Positions 49,040-59,000 of a stretch of DNA of 64,000 bases are shown here, one piece after another; the first letter of the stretch is position 1, and the number at the start of each line of letters is the position of its first letter. The position numbers were made by a program, and so were the translations under genes. A model generated the notes under the pieces. It ran no database searches, was not told where the DNA came from, and was given only the letters and a program-made list of their open reading frames with translations. This DNA is from Rhynchopus sp. YZ270_cl-10. Taxonomy: Eukaryota; Euglenozoa; Diplonemea; Diplonemida; Diplonemidae. The stretch is from contig OZ037910.1 in assembly GCA_964035575.1 (NCBI GenBank), positions 1,116,001 through 1,180,000 of the forward strand. The letters run 5' to 3'.

Positions 49040-52000
49040 ATGGCCTTTGCACCCGGACCTGTGCGGCGGATGCTGCTTCCGTTGCTGCTGACAGCAGCGG
49101 CAGGGGTTGCCTGGGGGGACGAGACGGAGACGGAGACAGCGGCAGCGACAGTGGCTGTGGTGTGCACGGAGCGGGGTGCGGCGACGGTGTGCCTGCTGGG
49201 AGACGAGGCGGTGTCTGAGGCTGTGGCGCTGTGCACAGGCGGGACGGGTGGCGGCGACGGCACGAACACGACCGGGAGTGTGGTGGTGACCGGGGCGCTG
49301 ACAAGCAACACGTCGGCACACTTTGTGACCTCTGCAGAGACGGAGGTGACGCTGCTGTGTGAGGCCGGGGTGGTGCAGTTTGAGCTGACTGCAGAAGGTG
49401 ACGTGTCGGGGCTGTCGGGGGAGCTCCCGTTGGAGACTGCGCTGGTGTCGATGAACGTGACGGTGCAGAACGAGACTGCGACAGGGGGTCTGGTGCTGGA
49501 CTGGGAGGGGTCGCTTGTGAGCGGGATGCTTGCAGGGGAGACAGCGACGTCTGTGGTGGTTGGGTTTGGGGTGGAGAAGGCGTTCAAGGGTGCGGCGGTG
49601 GAGACCCTGGTGTATGTCGACTTTGCGCTGCCGGACACAACAAACGACACGAACGAGACGGAGACTGCCGCCCCAGAGACAGGGGCGCCTGCAGACAACA
49701 ACTCGACATACCTGGACCTGTCCCTGGACGACCTGGACCTGCCGTCGCAGCTGGGGTTCCGTGTGGACGGGGTGCCGCTGTTTGACGGGAGCATTGAGGC
49801 TGCGACTGCGTCGTGCCCAGTGGCGGTGATGGTTGAGTTCCCGGGGATGTCTGTGCCCGGACTGGGACAGGAGCTGGCAATCACAGAGGCGATGTTTGAC
49901 ATGTGCATGTTTGTGGTGAAGACGAACGTGACTGCGCCGTTTGCGCGCATCACAGCGTCGACGACGGAGCCGGTCTCTGTGTACGGGCTGACGCTGGAGG
50001 GGGTGTCGGCGACGGTGACGGCGACGCACACGCAGACGAAGGCACAGGCGGAGGCTGCACGTGGGACGGGGGCGGCAGCGGCAGCAGCGGCGGCGACGGA
50101 CGCGCCGCCGGCTGTGCCGGAGACGGACGCACCGCTTGTGCTTGTCTTCACGGAGGCACCGGACTGGGGGACAGACGCGCCTGCGGAGGACTACTACTAC
50201 TACCAGGACGAAGAGGACGAGGACTACGAGGTGCAGGCGGACACGATTGCCTGGGGCGGGTCTGTGTCTGCGTCGGTGTCGCTGTTTGGGACGACTGCGT
50301 CTGTGACGGGGACGTTCACGGTGGACGGGCTTGATGCGCTGGAGGTGGCTCTGGAGGTGGTGAAGCCCGGGTTCTCGCTGAGTGGGACGGTGTCGTACGC
50401 GTCTGCAAACTGCACGGCAGACAACGGCGGGTCGGTGGAGGTGACTGTGGCGAGCGCAGGCGGGCTGAGTGTGTCCGGGACGATGGTGCAGGCGGAGGGG
50501 TGCGGGGCAGACGGGGTGACGCCGCAGTGGGCCGTGCGTGCGGCGCTGGACGTGGGGACGGACGTGTCTGTGTCTGGTGTGGCGGTGGCGGATGTGGCGC
50601 TGGAGCTGGACTCGACTGTGGCGGCGGACGGGGCCGTGTCCTGGGGTGGGCGCATCAGCGGGGCTGTGGGGCTTGCGGGTGCGAGCAGCGCTGCGGCAGA
50701 GATCACGTTTGACGACGCGGACGGGGTGACGGCGTTTGCGGTGTCCGGGGACGTGCAGATTGGGGCTGTGAGCGGGGCTGTGGCGTTTGCTGTGGCGGAC
50801 GGGGTGATGCGCGGGTCTGGGACTGTGGCGTACGCGGGGGACGCAGACGCGGACGCCCTGCCGACCTTCATCGCAGAGGTGGTGCACGTGAGCAACTACA
50901 CGGAGGCGAACGCGGCGCTGCCGGTGTGGGACGTGCGCGGGAACCTGTCGTCGCTGGAGGCGGGGTCCTTCACGCTGGAGTCTGTGTCGGTGGCACTGGT
51001 GGGGAACCTGACTGTGGCGGACGTGGAGGACACGACGGCTGTGCCGCAGGTGCTGTGGACAGGGTCCTTCGTGGGGGCGGCGACGGTGGGCGAGGTGGCG
51101 CTGACGCTCGGGGCGGAGATTGCAGACAACGCCTTCTCGACGCTGACAGGGACGGTGGCTGTGAGCGGGGCTGGGGTTGCGTTCTCCGGGGAGGCGTCGG
51201 TGCAGGTGGACGACGCGACCGGGTGTGCGACGCTTGTGGGCGACGGGAACCTGACCCTCACGGGGTCTGGGGCGGCGGGGGATGTGCCGGCGTTTGAGGG
51301 GTCGCTGCTGTACGACAGGTGTGCGGTGGCGGCGGGGGACGTGCGCTACACGGTGACCGGGAGTGTGGCCTCGCTGTCGTACCAGGCGCTGACGCTGACG
51401 TCTGCGTCGGTGCAGCTGACCGGGACGCTGGCGGCGGATGCGACGACGCTGGCGTGGGCTGGGGAGGTGGACGCAAACGCAAACCTGTTTGGCGGGTCGG
51501 CGTCTGCGAAGGTGGTGTTTGCAGACGGGGCGCTGCAGACTGTGTCTGTCGGGACTGTGTTTATGACAAGCAACGGGATCCTCTCTGCGGCGCTTGCCTT
51601 CGAGTACGTGGAGGGGTGCGACACGCCGTCGACAGGGGACATCAACGCGACGCTGCGCCTTGAGGGGGCGGACGACCTGGTGTTCGCAGGGACGGTGGCG
51701 TACCACCGCTGCACGGGGGCGATGGAGGTGTCCGGGGCGCTTGCTGCGTCCTGGAACGGGCCGGCGGGGACGTCCTTCACAGGGGTGACGGTTGCGCTTG
51801 TGTCGGCAGGTGCCGGGGAGGAGACGCTGTCGTCGCGGTCGTGGACGGGGAACATCACAGCGGACACGTCTGTCGGGGTGTCGGCAACCATCAGCTTCAG
51901 CAGCAGCACGAGTGCGTCGTCTGTGTCGGCGACGATGGCGTACGCAGACGACAACGTGGCTGTGACGGCGACGGTGGGGTCGGACTGCACCGGGACCGGG

Positions 52001-54643
52001 ATGGTGGCGGTGACGGGGCTGCCGCACGGGATCCCCTCGATGGAGCTGGCTGTGGACTTCTCGAAGAACTGTGCTGACGACGCGTCTGCGGACGAGTGGA
52101 CGGTGTCGGGGTCGCTCGGGAGTCTGCGCATCCCGTTCCACGGGAAGACGGTGACTGTGGACGCCGTGACGGTGAAGGTGGTGTCTGCTGCGGACGCGAC
52201 GAAGGCTGTGTCTGTGACGGGGACCTTCCTCGGGGGCCAGTTTGACGTGGCGCTGAGCTTCCCGGTGCCGGTGGTGGCGGCGGAGGTGACGCTGCGCGGG
52301 ACGCTGTCGGCTGCAGGGTCGACTACGCCGGACGGGTTTGCGGGGGCGTGGCAGGGTGGGTCTGGGTCGCCGTTTGGGGCGTCGCTGGGGACGGGGTCGC
52401 CGTCGCTGTTCTCGGGGCTGAAGGGGATGGACCTGCACACTGTGTCGCTCGAGGTGTCGTTTGCGGGGTCGCTGTCGCTTGCGGCTGCAGGGTCGCTGTT
52501 TGGGATGGAGTTTGACCTTGTGGTGGCTGTGCAGAAGGCGGGGACGACAGGGGCAGGTGCAAGTACAGGGGACAGCGCCACAACAACAGGCGGATCGTGG
52601 CAGTACGGGATGGCCTTCACCGCAGGTTCGGAGGAGCTGGCGAAGCAGTCCGGGGCACCGTCGGTTGTGGGGAACGTGCTGTCGGAGCTGGCGCCGACGT
52701 GGGTGCGGTTCTCTGTGGCGAGCGTGGCGATGACAATCCAGGGGAACGAGCTGAAGGCCGGGCTTTCGCTTGCGGCGTTCCTCGGGGCGAACAGCGGGCT
52801 GATGCAGGGGGTGAAGAGCATCACACCTGCGTCGCTTACGGACCAGATTGCGTCTGCGGAGTCCGGGGAGGGGGACGCGGCCGGGCTGACGGTGATTGCA
52901 AACATTGTGTCGCCGACGGAGATGAACGTGTACGTGCGTCTTGCAGGGGGCATTGAGCTCGGGTCGAAGAAGGTGGTGCTGCAGGAGGTGGCGCTTGCGT
53001 TTGTGATTGGGACGGGCCCGCCGGAGGTGGGGTTCAACGTGGTGCTGGACCTGACTGTCGGGAGCGGGGACAACGCGCAGACCTTCACGGCAGGCGGGTT
53101 CATTGGCCTGGCGGCAACAGGGTCGCTCACGATTGCGCTGTCTGTGGACTCGGACGAGCCCTGGAAGAACCCGTTCGGGCTGAAGGGTGTGTCTGTGCTC
53201 TTCCCCCTGGCTGTGAGCATGACGGTGTCGGTGGCGCTGCTGCCGACGCAGTTCTCCTTCATGGGGGGCCTTGAGGTTGCGGGCACGTCCGGGTACGTGG
53301 TTGTCGGGGCGGACCTCGAGGACTTCACAAAGACGGCTGTGTCGATGGAGGTTGCGAACCTCGACTTCAAGCGCATCATCACCGACATTGCTGGGTGCAG
53401 CAGCTGCCTGGGCTCTGTCGGCGGCGTCATTGCGGACGTGTCTGTCGACCACTTTGCCGCCTCCTTCAACCCGGACCCTGTGAACGACGTTGTCATCACC
53501 ATTGCGGCGGCAAGCGCGACGATCCCTGCGGGGACGCACATTGCGGTGCACAACTTCACCCTGTGGAGTGCGGTGAAGATTGTGCTGGCCGAGTTCCACG
53601 TGACGGCGACGGGGATGTCGGCGGCGTTTGTGGCGGAGAAGCTGGACTGGGGGCCGATCACCATCAGCAGCGTGGACGGGTCCACGGGCCCCTCCTTTGC
53701 GATGGCGCTGACACCGACGGAGCAGTACCTGCAGGTGGACGGGACGGCGTCGATCCTCGGGCAGACGGTGTCGCTGTACCTCGACCTGTCGGACAGCAAG
53801 GTGAACGGGAGCTTTGTGTACTCGCTCGGGGTGGGGCTGACTGTGGCAGTGTCGATGGAGACAATTGGGACGCCCGGGAAGGCGGGGTTCTCAAACACGA
53901 TCTCGGGGTCGGTGAGCACGGAGGGGATCACAAAGCTGCGCGCAGACGCGACTGCGTTCCTGTACGAGCTGGCCGACGAGGCGGACAGCAGCCTGGCGTC
54001 TGCATCGGACAAGGTTGCTGCGCAGCGCCGCTCGCTGCAGAGCGCACAGACGAAGCTCAGCTCGGCAGAGGCGGCCGCGACAAGCAAGGTGCGGGGTGCA
54101 CAGAACAAGGTGAACTCGTGGAGCCAGCAAGCCTCGAAGAAGCGGTCCGTGTGCAAGTCGAAGGAGAAGAAGTGCAGGAAGAAGCCGTGGAAGTGCGGTG
54201 GCGTTGCCTCGTGCTGGGTCTCGTACGGGGTGGTCAAGGCCTCGCTCTACGCTGCACAGAAGACGCTGACGGCAGTGAAGAAGACTGTCTCCGGCGCCAT
54301 CACTGCGGCCAAGGGGACTGTGACTGCTGCGAAGGCGACCCTCTCTGCGGCACAGGGTGTGATGCAGGCTGCCTCGGCTGTTGTGGGTGCCTTTGCGGAG
54401 ATGGTCGACGTAGCAGGTGGGTCGCTCCTGAAGGCCTTCCAGGTGCACACCCTTGCCTTCTCCAACACCCTCACGAACAGCGACACCGCAGTCTCCTTTG
54501 CCCTCGACATGACTGTGCTTGGGAACCGCCTCAGCTTTGGCTTCTCTGCGAAGCTCAAGTACTCGGAGTTTGTGTCTGTTGTTGGGGACGAGGTGCGTCG
54601 CCTTGTGAAGAACCAGTTTGGGGTGAAGATCTCTGTGCTGTAG
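49040..54643 (+). CDS. Large secreted repeat protein, adhesin-like
   Basis: 1867 residues. ATG 49040 gives signal peptide MAFAPGPVRRMLLPLLLTAA; an upstream GTG in frame is less likely. Residues ~27-370 are Gly/Val/Thr-rich. An acidic Tyr-rich linker (EDYYYYQDEEDEDYEV) sits near 380-396. Residues ~400-1060 contain four or five degenerate ~150-residue units, each with a W-x-G start, alternating hydrophobic/Thr-Ser beta strands and a pair of cysteines (for example EGCGADG, DRCAVAAG, YHRCTG). Residues ~1060-1640 continue as beta-type sequence. Residues ~1655-1790 are Ala-rich and helical, with a basic Cys cluster CKSKEKKCRKKPWKCGG. It has no C-terminal anchor. Composition matches the protein at 1872-6878. 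Likely a cell-surface or secreted structural protein; function unknown. Confidence 0.85.
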   Translation: MAFAPGPVRRMLLPLLLTAAAGVAWGDETETETAAATVAVVCTERGAATVCLLGDEAVSEAVALCTGGTGGGDGTNTTGSVVVTGALTSNTSAHFVTSAETEVTLLCEAGVVQFELTAEGDVSGLSGELPLETALVSMNVTVQNETATGGLVLDWEGSLVSGMLAGETATSVVVGFGVEKAFKGAAVETLVYVDFALPDTTNDTNETETAAPETGAPADNNSTYLDLSLDDLDLPSQLGFRVDGVPLFDGSIEAATASCPVAVMVEFPGMSVPGLGQELAITEAMFDMCMFVVKTNVTAPFARITASTTEPVSVYGLTLEGVSATVTATHTQTKAQAEAARGTGAAAAAAAATDAPPAVPETDAPLVLVFTEAPDWGTDAPAEDYYYYQDEEDEDYEVQADTIAWGGSVSASVSLFGTTASVTGTFTVDGLDALEVALEVVKPGFSLSGTVSYASANCTADNGGSVEVTVASAGGLSVSGTMVQAEGCGADGVTPQWAVRAALDVGTDVSVSGVAVADVALELDSTVAADGAVSWGGRISGAVGLAGASSAAAEITFDDADGVTAFAVSGDVQIGAVSGAVAFAVADGVMRGSGTVAYAGDADADALPTFIAEVVHVSNYTEANAALPVWDVRGNLSSLEAGSFTLESVSVALVGNLTVADVEDTTAVPQVLWTGSFVGAATVGEVALTLGAEIADNAFSTLTGTVAVSGAGVAFSGEASVQVDDATGCATLVGDGNLTLTGSGAAGDVPAFEGSLLYDRCAVAAGDVRYTVTGSVASLSYQALTLTSASVQLTGTLAADATTLAWAGEVDANANLFGGSASAKVVFADGALQTVSVGTVFMTSNGILSAALAFEYVEGCDTPSTGDINATLRLEGADDLVFAGTVAYHRCTGAMEVSGALAASWNGPAGTSFTGVTVALVSAGAGEETLSSRSWTGNITADTSVGVSATISFSSSTSASSVSATMAYADDNVAVTATVGSDCTGTGMVAVTGLPHGIPSMELAVDFSKNCADDASADEWTVSGSLGSLRIPFHGKTVTVDAVTVKVVSAADATKAVSVTGTFLGGQFDVALSFPVPVVAAEVTLRGTLSAAGSTTPDGFAGAWQGGSGSPFGASLGTGSPSLFSGLKGMDLHTVSLEVSFAGSLSLAAAGSLFGMEFDLVVAVQKAGTTGAGASTGDSATTTGGSWQYGMAFTAGSEELAKQSGAPSVVGNVLSELAPTWVRFSVASVAMTIQGNELKAGLSLAAFLGANSGLMQGVKSITPASLTDQIASAESGEGDAAGLTVIANIVSPTEMNVYVRLAGGIELGSKKVVLQEVALAFVIGTGPPEVGFNVVLDLTVGSGDNAQTFTAGGFIGLAATGSLTIALSVDSDEPWKNPFGLKGVSVLFPLAVSMTVSVALLPTQFSFMGGLEVAGTSGYVVVGADLEDFTKTAVSMEVANLDFKRIITDIAGCSSCLGSVGGVIADVSVDHFAASFNPDPVNDVVITIAAASATIPAGTHIAVHNFTLWSAVKIVLAEFHVTATGMSAAFVAEKLDWGPITISSVDGSTGPSFAMALTPTEQYLQVDGTASILGQTVSLYLDLSDSKVNGSFVYSLGVGLTVAVSMETIGTPGKAGFSNTISGSVSTEGITKLRADATAFLYELADEADSSLASASDKVAAQRRSLQSAQTKLSSAEAAATSKVRGAQNKVNSWSQQASKKRSVCKSKEKKCRKKPWKCGGVASCWVSYGVVKASLYAAQKTLTAVKKTVSGAITAAKGTVTAAKATLSAAQGVMQAASAVVGAFAEMVDVAGGSLLKAFQVHTLAFSNTLTNSDTAVSFALDMTVLGNRLSFGFSAKLKYSEFVSVVGDEVRRLVKNQFGVKISVL

Positions 54644-55336
54644 TAGGGGAGAGAGGCAGTTGGTTAGTTTTCTTGGTTGATGGTGGTAGTGGTGGTGGTG
54701 GTGGTGGTGTAGTGTACTAATATAATGACCATGACTGCTTGTGTGCGAGCAGTTATACCTGCGCTATGTAACTATATTTTCCACACAAGGGTTAAGACCA
54801 CACCAAGAGAATGAACAAGAGAACGAAAGAGAACACAAAAAGCAAAAAAAAAAAAATTTCAAACCAAATGAAATGAAATGAAGAATACATATTCAATACA
54901 TGTTCCGAAAGAAAAAGACAGGCAGGAAAAAAACAAATAACAAATAACAAAAACAGAAGAACATAACCCGAGAGAGTGAGTGAGAGAGAGAGAGAACTGA
55001 AAAGTGTTCCATGCGCTTTCAGGCCTTCTCTATGCGGGTGCTTGTTTTGACGTTTACTTTCTCTTCCTTTTACCTTCCTCTTAAAACCCTGCCTTGTCTT
55101 CTTGTCCTTCTTTTTGTTGTTGTTGTTGAGCACTGTGTGTGCATGGTTGTTGTTTCTTCCACGTTTCACTCCTTTCACTCTTTTGACCTGGTTTGCGTTG
55201 TTGGGTTCATGCTGTCTTTGCCTTTGTTGACCAAAGACACAACTCAACTAGCAAAACTCTATGGAAAAAAAAGAAACGAAAGCGAAAAAAACGGGGACTT
55301 TTGTTTTCCGCATTGTTCATTTTTTTTATTTTTATT
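54644..55336. other. 3' region with a (GGT)n run
   Basis: GGTAGTGGTGGTGGTGGTGG at about 54687-54706 follows the stop. After that there is AT-rich sequence with GAGTGAGTGAGAGAGAGAGA (54975-54994) and TTGTTGTTGTTG. No gene seen. Confidence 0.55.
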
Positions 55337-56283
55337 CCATCAGTCCTATTCGTGGTCATTTACCCCCCCCCCCCCCCTTTGGGTCGGTGAACCGGAAATT
55401 TTGGAAATAGGGGGGTAAAATAAGGGGGGGGGGGGTAAATGAGGGGGTAAGGGGGAGGGGTAAATTACCATGTTATGGGTTTGGTCATGTTTTTGGGTGG
55501 GAAGGGGGGACTTTTTCATACACGGTGGGGTAAAATTTTGCACAACACAGTGTGACAACACATGCTCTCATGACAAATGTATCGTCTGAAAAAAATTCCT
55601 CGCCTCCTTGCGACATCGCAAGCAGTCATGAATCATGGATCCACATCATCCACATCATCTTTCTGCCCGTGCCTGTACCATGACTGGTCAGGGATGACGA
55701 GGGATGACGATGTTGCCTCAGATTCTGTGAGGTGTCCCAAACGTATCGCCCACGCAGCACAAATGTACCCTGCACCCATCTACCTGCACACGCGATGCAA
55801 AACAGGGTGAAGGATTCTTTGCACTTTACCCCTTTCCTCATTTCGAGCTTGTCTCCAGCTTCAAATCAGACGAGTCTCCGGATGTACGACCCGCTGAACA
55901 CATCAGCCCCTCCCAGCAAACCATAAAACAAAACAGGTATGCGCTGCATTATGTGAAACTATTACCCCATAATTACACGCCAGGTGGTGTTTTGCCACTC
56001 GTTCCCTGAACCCCCTCGCTTCGCTCGTGGGTTAAGATCACTCGTGACAAAACACCACCTGGCGTGTCGCGGTGATAATTACCCAAAATTTGCCTGGTGG
56101 CTGGTACTTTACCCCCCCAGGGGGGTAAAGTACCAGCCACAACAGGGTATTATAAGGGGGGGGGGGGGTAAATTACCATGTTATTTTGGCCTGAACCGTT
56201 TTTTTCTGAAAAAGGGGGTAAAATAAGGGGGGGGGGGGTAAATTTAGGGGGGGGGGGGTAAATGACCACGAATAGGACTGATG
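55337..56283. mobile_element. ~950-bp unit with ~40-bp inverted ends and nested palindromes
   Basis: The left end CATCAGTCCTATTCGTGGTC, ATTTACCCCCC is repeated inverted at the right end, GGGGGGTAAAT, GACCACGAATAGGACTGATG. Inside are inverted pairs: CACGCCAGGTGGTGTTTTG (55977) against CAAAACACCACCTGGCGTG (56050), and the perfect hairpin GTGGCTGGTACTTTACCCCC / GGGGGTAAAGTACCAGCCAC (56098-56141). GGGGGTAAATTACCATGTTA occurs twice. TTTATTCCA lies just outside the left end and again near the right end, a possible duplication of target sequence. No transposase; non-autonomous DNA-element-like. Confidence 0.6.
55848..55905 (+). rRNA. Weak match to the 5' start of LSU rRNA
   Basis: TTCAAATCAGACGAG then, after a short insert, ACCCGCTGAAC and ACATCA follow the order of the conserved LSU start (TCAAATCAGGCGAG...ACCCGCTGAACTTAAGCATATCA). 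All three frames are open across it, so a coding origin (GFFALYPFPHFELVSSFKSD) is equally possible. It lies inside the inverted-repeat unit. Confidence 0.25.
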
Positions 56284-56295
56284 AAATAATTTTAT

Positions 56296-57472
56296 TCCAG
56301 TGCCTGCGTCGGGCGATGAAGGGTGAGGCGTTTGCACTTTCAACTTCTCTTTTTCTTATATTTCATTTTTTTTTCTGTTTGAAGATGTGTTTGTTGTGCC
56401 CCAGTGAGGCCCACCCATCTTCTCTTTGGATTCCATATTTCCTCTCTCTTTTTCTCGTTGCGTACGTCTGCAAAGGCATGTATGTTCGTTCGATTCGGCC
56501 CACAAAAAGGGCAAACCCTCTTTTTCCCTCCTCCCTTCCTCCTCCCTTCCCCATCCCCCCTTTCTCGTTCTACTGACTTGGCGCCGTCTTCCCCACCACA
56601 CCTTAGCTTGTGCGCGGATGGCACTGCAGGACTTTCCACACAAGTCTTGTCTTGCCTTGCCTTCTCTTCCCTGGCTGTACCTTTGAATGTATCTGTGATA
56701 CGTTCTTTCTTTTCAGCATGGGGCACACAGGCTGTGGTCGTGTGTGGTGGCAGCAGGTTGTCATTTTTCTTCACAAAGATACAAATAGTGCAACAGCGAA
56801 AAACGGCGGGTGGTGAATATATGGCCAATAACTATTGCGGCTGTGATTCCGATGCTGGTTTTGTCTGCCCCAAAAAAAAACAAAAAAAGCACCACAGCAG
56901 TGTGGTGGTTGGGCTAAGACCGAACCGAAAAACCCCCTCATTTTTCCTCCCTCATTTTGTTGCGCAATATAACACCACCCCTCTTTTTTGCGTCCCTTTT
57001 CGCTGTTGCACCGTTACATACCATAACATAACATAACATACCCACACACACAAAAAAAAAAACAAAACCAAACCAACAGTGCTGTTGTTTCTGCCCCCGA
57101 GGGCGGATTGGCAGCACGCTTTTTTGCTGTGGCCTTCTTATGTTGCTCTTTCATTTGTGTACAGGCAGCTGCGTGTTGTCGCACCACTCCGTGATAGCGG
57201 AAGGTCCCAGCATTTTTCCCTTCCCTCCCCTTCCCCTTCCCCCTTTTTCTTTTTGCATTGATTGCATATCCACTTCAATTTTGAAATACAAAAGACCCCC
57301 CGCCTTTGCTTTTTTTTCATACTAACCCCTCCCCCACCCTGTGCTGGCAAATGGGTGACTACCCCATACGTATCGCGTATACTACGTATTTACCACCTCC
57401 CCCTCCTCCCCCTCCTCCCTCCCACACAACCACACTACACCCCTACTCAGGGATTTATTCCCACACTGCGCC
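56296..57472 (+). other. R3 copy, then pyrimidine-rich intergenic DNA
   Basis: R3 at 56298-56350 (CAGTGCCTGCGTCGGGCGAT, GAAGGGTGAGGCGTTTGCAC). CATAACATAACATAACATAC lies at 57021-57040. The last 90 bases before 57473 are CTCC-rich and end CCCCTACTCAG, an acceptor-like site 24 bases before the next ATG. No gene seen. Confidence 0.6.
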
Positions 57473-58237
57473 ATGCAGCTTACTGTTCTAAACAAAAGAG
57501 GAGGCAACGAATGCAGGGTAATAGCAAGCCACGATGAAACCCTGAGAAGTCTAAAGCGACGGGTGTGCGACAGGCTCTTTGAGCATGCTGTGCCTTATGG
57601 GGTAGTGCTGGCGTCCTCCAACGGGAAGTGCCTCCTCTTGAACGAGGACTGCCCTATAAAGGACTGCAACCTTGCGGACAACGACCGTCTCTGTCTGATC
57701 CAGCACGCCTCTCCCGAGGACAAGAAGCGTGCCCTCTCCATTCTCGAGCAGGTCAAAGCAGCGGAGGAAGGTACGTCAGCGCCGTCGCCCCTGCAGGCTA
57801 CACTTCTGGAAAAGGCGTTGGCATGTGACCCGCATTGTGCTGCGCTGTTTTGCTTCATGGGAACCAGGTATGCGGACGGTGCTGTAGTGTCCGGTGTGCA
57901 TATGACGCAGGAGATGTTGCTGGAGCGTGCGCTCGCGGCCGACGCTGGCGACGTAGATGCCTTGCATGCGATGCTGTCCATAGTGCCTGTAGGTGGGGTT
58001 GTCAAAATAGGTGGTGTCCTGTCGTCACGAAAGGAGCTCTGTCTGCGTGCCCTGCATACAGCAGAGGTGGCGGAGCTGGTGCATGCGTTGTACAGGCAGC
58101 TTGCGCAGGAAATGGCGTGTGATGAGACAGTGGTCGTGTGCGGGAAGGTGTACACCCGCGAAGATCTGCTCGCAAAAGCAGGGTCGTCTCTGGATAAGCG
58201 CGTAGTGAAGTGGCTCAGGACATTGCAAGCACCGTGA
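57473..58237 (+). CDS. Ubiquitin-like domain protein with helical repeats
   Basis: 254 residues from ATG 57473. Residues 1-78 have a ubiquitin-like pattern: MQLTVLNKRGGNECRVIASH, a helix DETLRSLKRRVCDRLFEH, GVVLASSNGKCLLLNEDCPI and closing strand LADNDRLCLIQH. Residues ~95-200 hold TPR/Sel1-like helices with the repeated LLEKALACDP / LLERALAADAGD theme and HCAALFCFMGTRYADGAV. The C-terminal ~50 residues contain RQLAQEMACDE and EDLLAKAGSSLDKRVVKWLR. It would bind proteins, perhaps as a ubiquitin-pathway or chaperone adaptor. No diglycine end on the ubiquitin-like part, so it is not a conjugated modifier. Confidence 0.65.
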   Translation: MQLTVLNKRGGNECRVIASHDETLRSLKRRVCDRLFEHAVPYGVVLASSNGKCLLLNEDCPIKDCNLADNDRLCLIQHASPEDKKRALSILEQVKAAEEGTSAPSPLQATLLEKALACDPHCAALFCFMGTRYADGAVVSGVHMTQEMLLERALAADAGDVDALHAMLSIVPVGGVVKIGGVLSSRKELCLRALHTAEVAELVHALYRQLAQEMACDETVVVCGKVYTREDLLAKAGSSLDKRVVKWLRTLQAP

Positions 58238-59000
58238 GAATAAATTAACAGTGGATCTGCAGACGGCTCATTAAATCAGCTACAATCCACGCGGGAAAGG
58301 TGCCTTACGGGAAGGAGGCTCCATAACGTTTCAGAGAATGAGGCTTTTTTTTCATAACATGTTTCACCTCTCTGTATTGGTGTCCTTGTGGTTTTTCTGT
58401 TTTAGAGGATACTTCTGTGCATCCCAGAGGTCTCAAGGAGGTGTCGTATAGACTTCTATTTGTTCTTTTAGCGTAGCTTAGCAGGCAAACCCTTTTTCCT
58501 TTTACTTATCAGAGTTTGAGGTTTTACTTGACAGGCTTGTGTATTGATGTATGTGTTCACGAGGGGCAGAGTTCCCTAAGGTGTATTTTGGCTAAGGTGA
58601 CCAAGCACGAGAGGCTTAGGTTCATCTTATAAACTCTTCTTTGAAGGTTGTGTGCTTTGAGGTTGGTTTAAATTAGTTGCCTCTTTTTTGAGGTGTTTGA
58701 TTGATTGATATATTCCCACCTCAGCTTCTGAGGCGCTTTAATATAAGTGCGACGGAAGCTGCTTTTTGTGGGATTCGCAAGTGTCAAGCGTCTTTCTGCT
58801 TATCACTTGTGAGTTGTCTTTACTTGGTTCTGTGAGCGTCTTACAGGCGTAAATATGAACAGTCTTGGTTTTTGTCTTTGACACGTTCTTTGTCGGAGTG
58901 CCCGTCACGTCTCTTGTGTTCCTGTTCTTGCCGTGCGTTTTCGTCATTTTAATGCAATGAATAAACGTGGGCTTTTGGGCTACGCAAGTAGAGGTCTGGT
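58238..59000. other. Intergenic with an R1 copy
   Basis: R1 at 58589-58643 (CTAAGGTGACCAAGCACGAG, AGGCTTAGGTTCATCTTATA, AACTC). The rest up to the satellite is T-rich with no convincing gene on either strand. Confidence 0.6.

Noticed and set aside
48977-53599. A 1540-codon open frame on the minus strand opposite the large secreted gene
   Set aside because: It mirrors the sense gene's codon bias. The protein it would make is a His/Arg/Pro-rich shadow without signal peptide or domains. The sense frame has a signal peptide and a duplicated leader.
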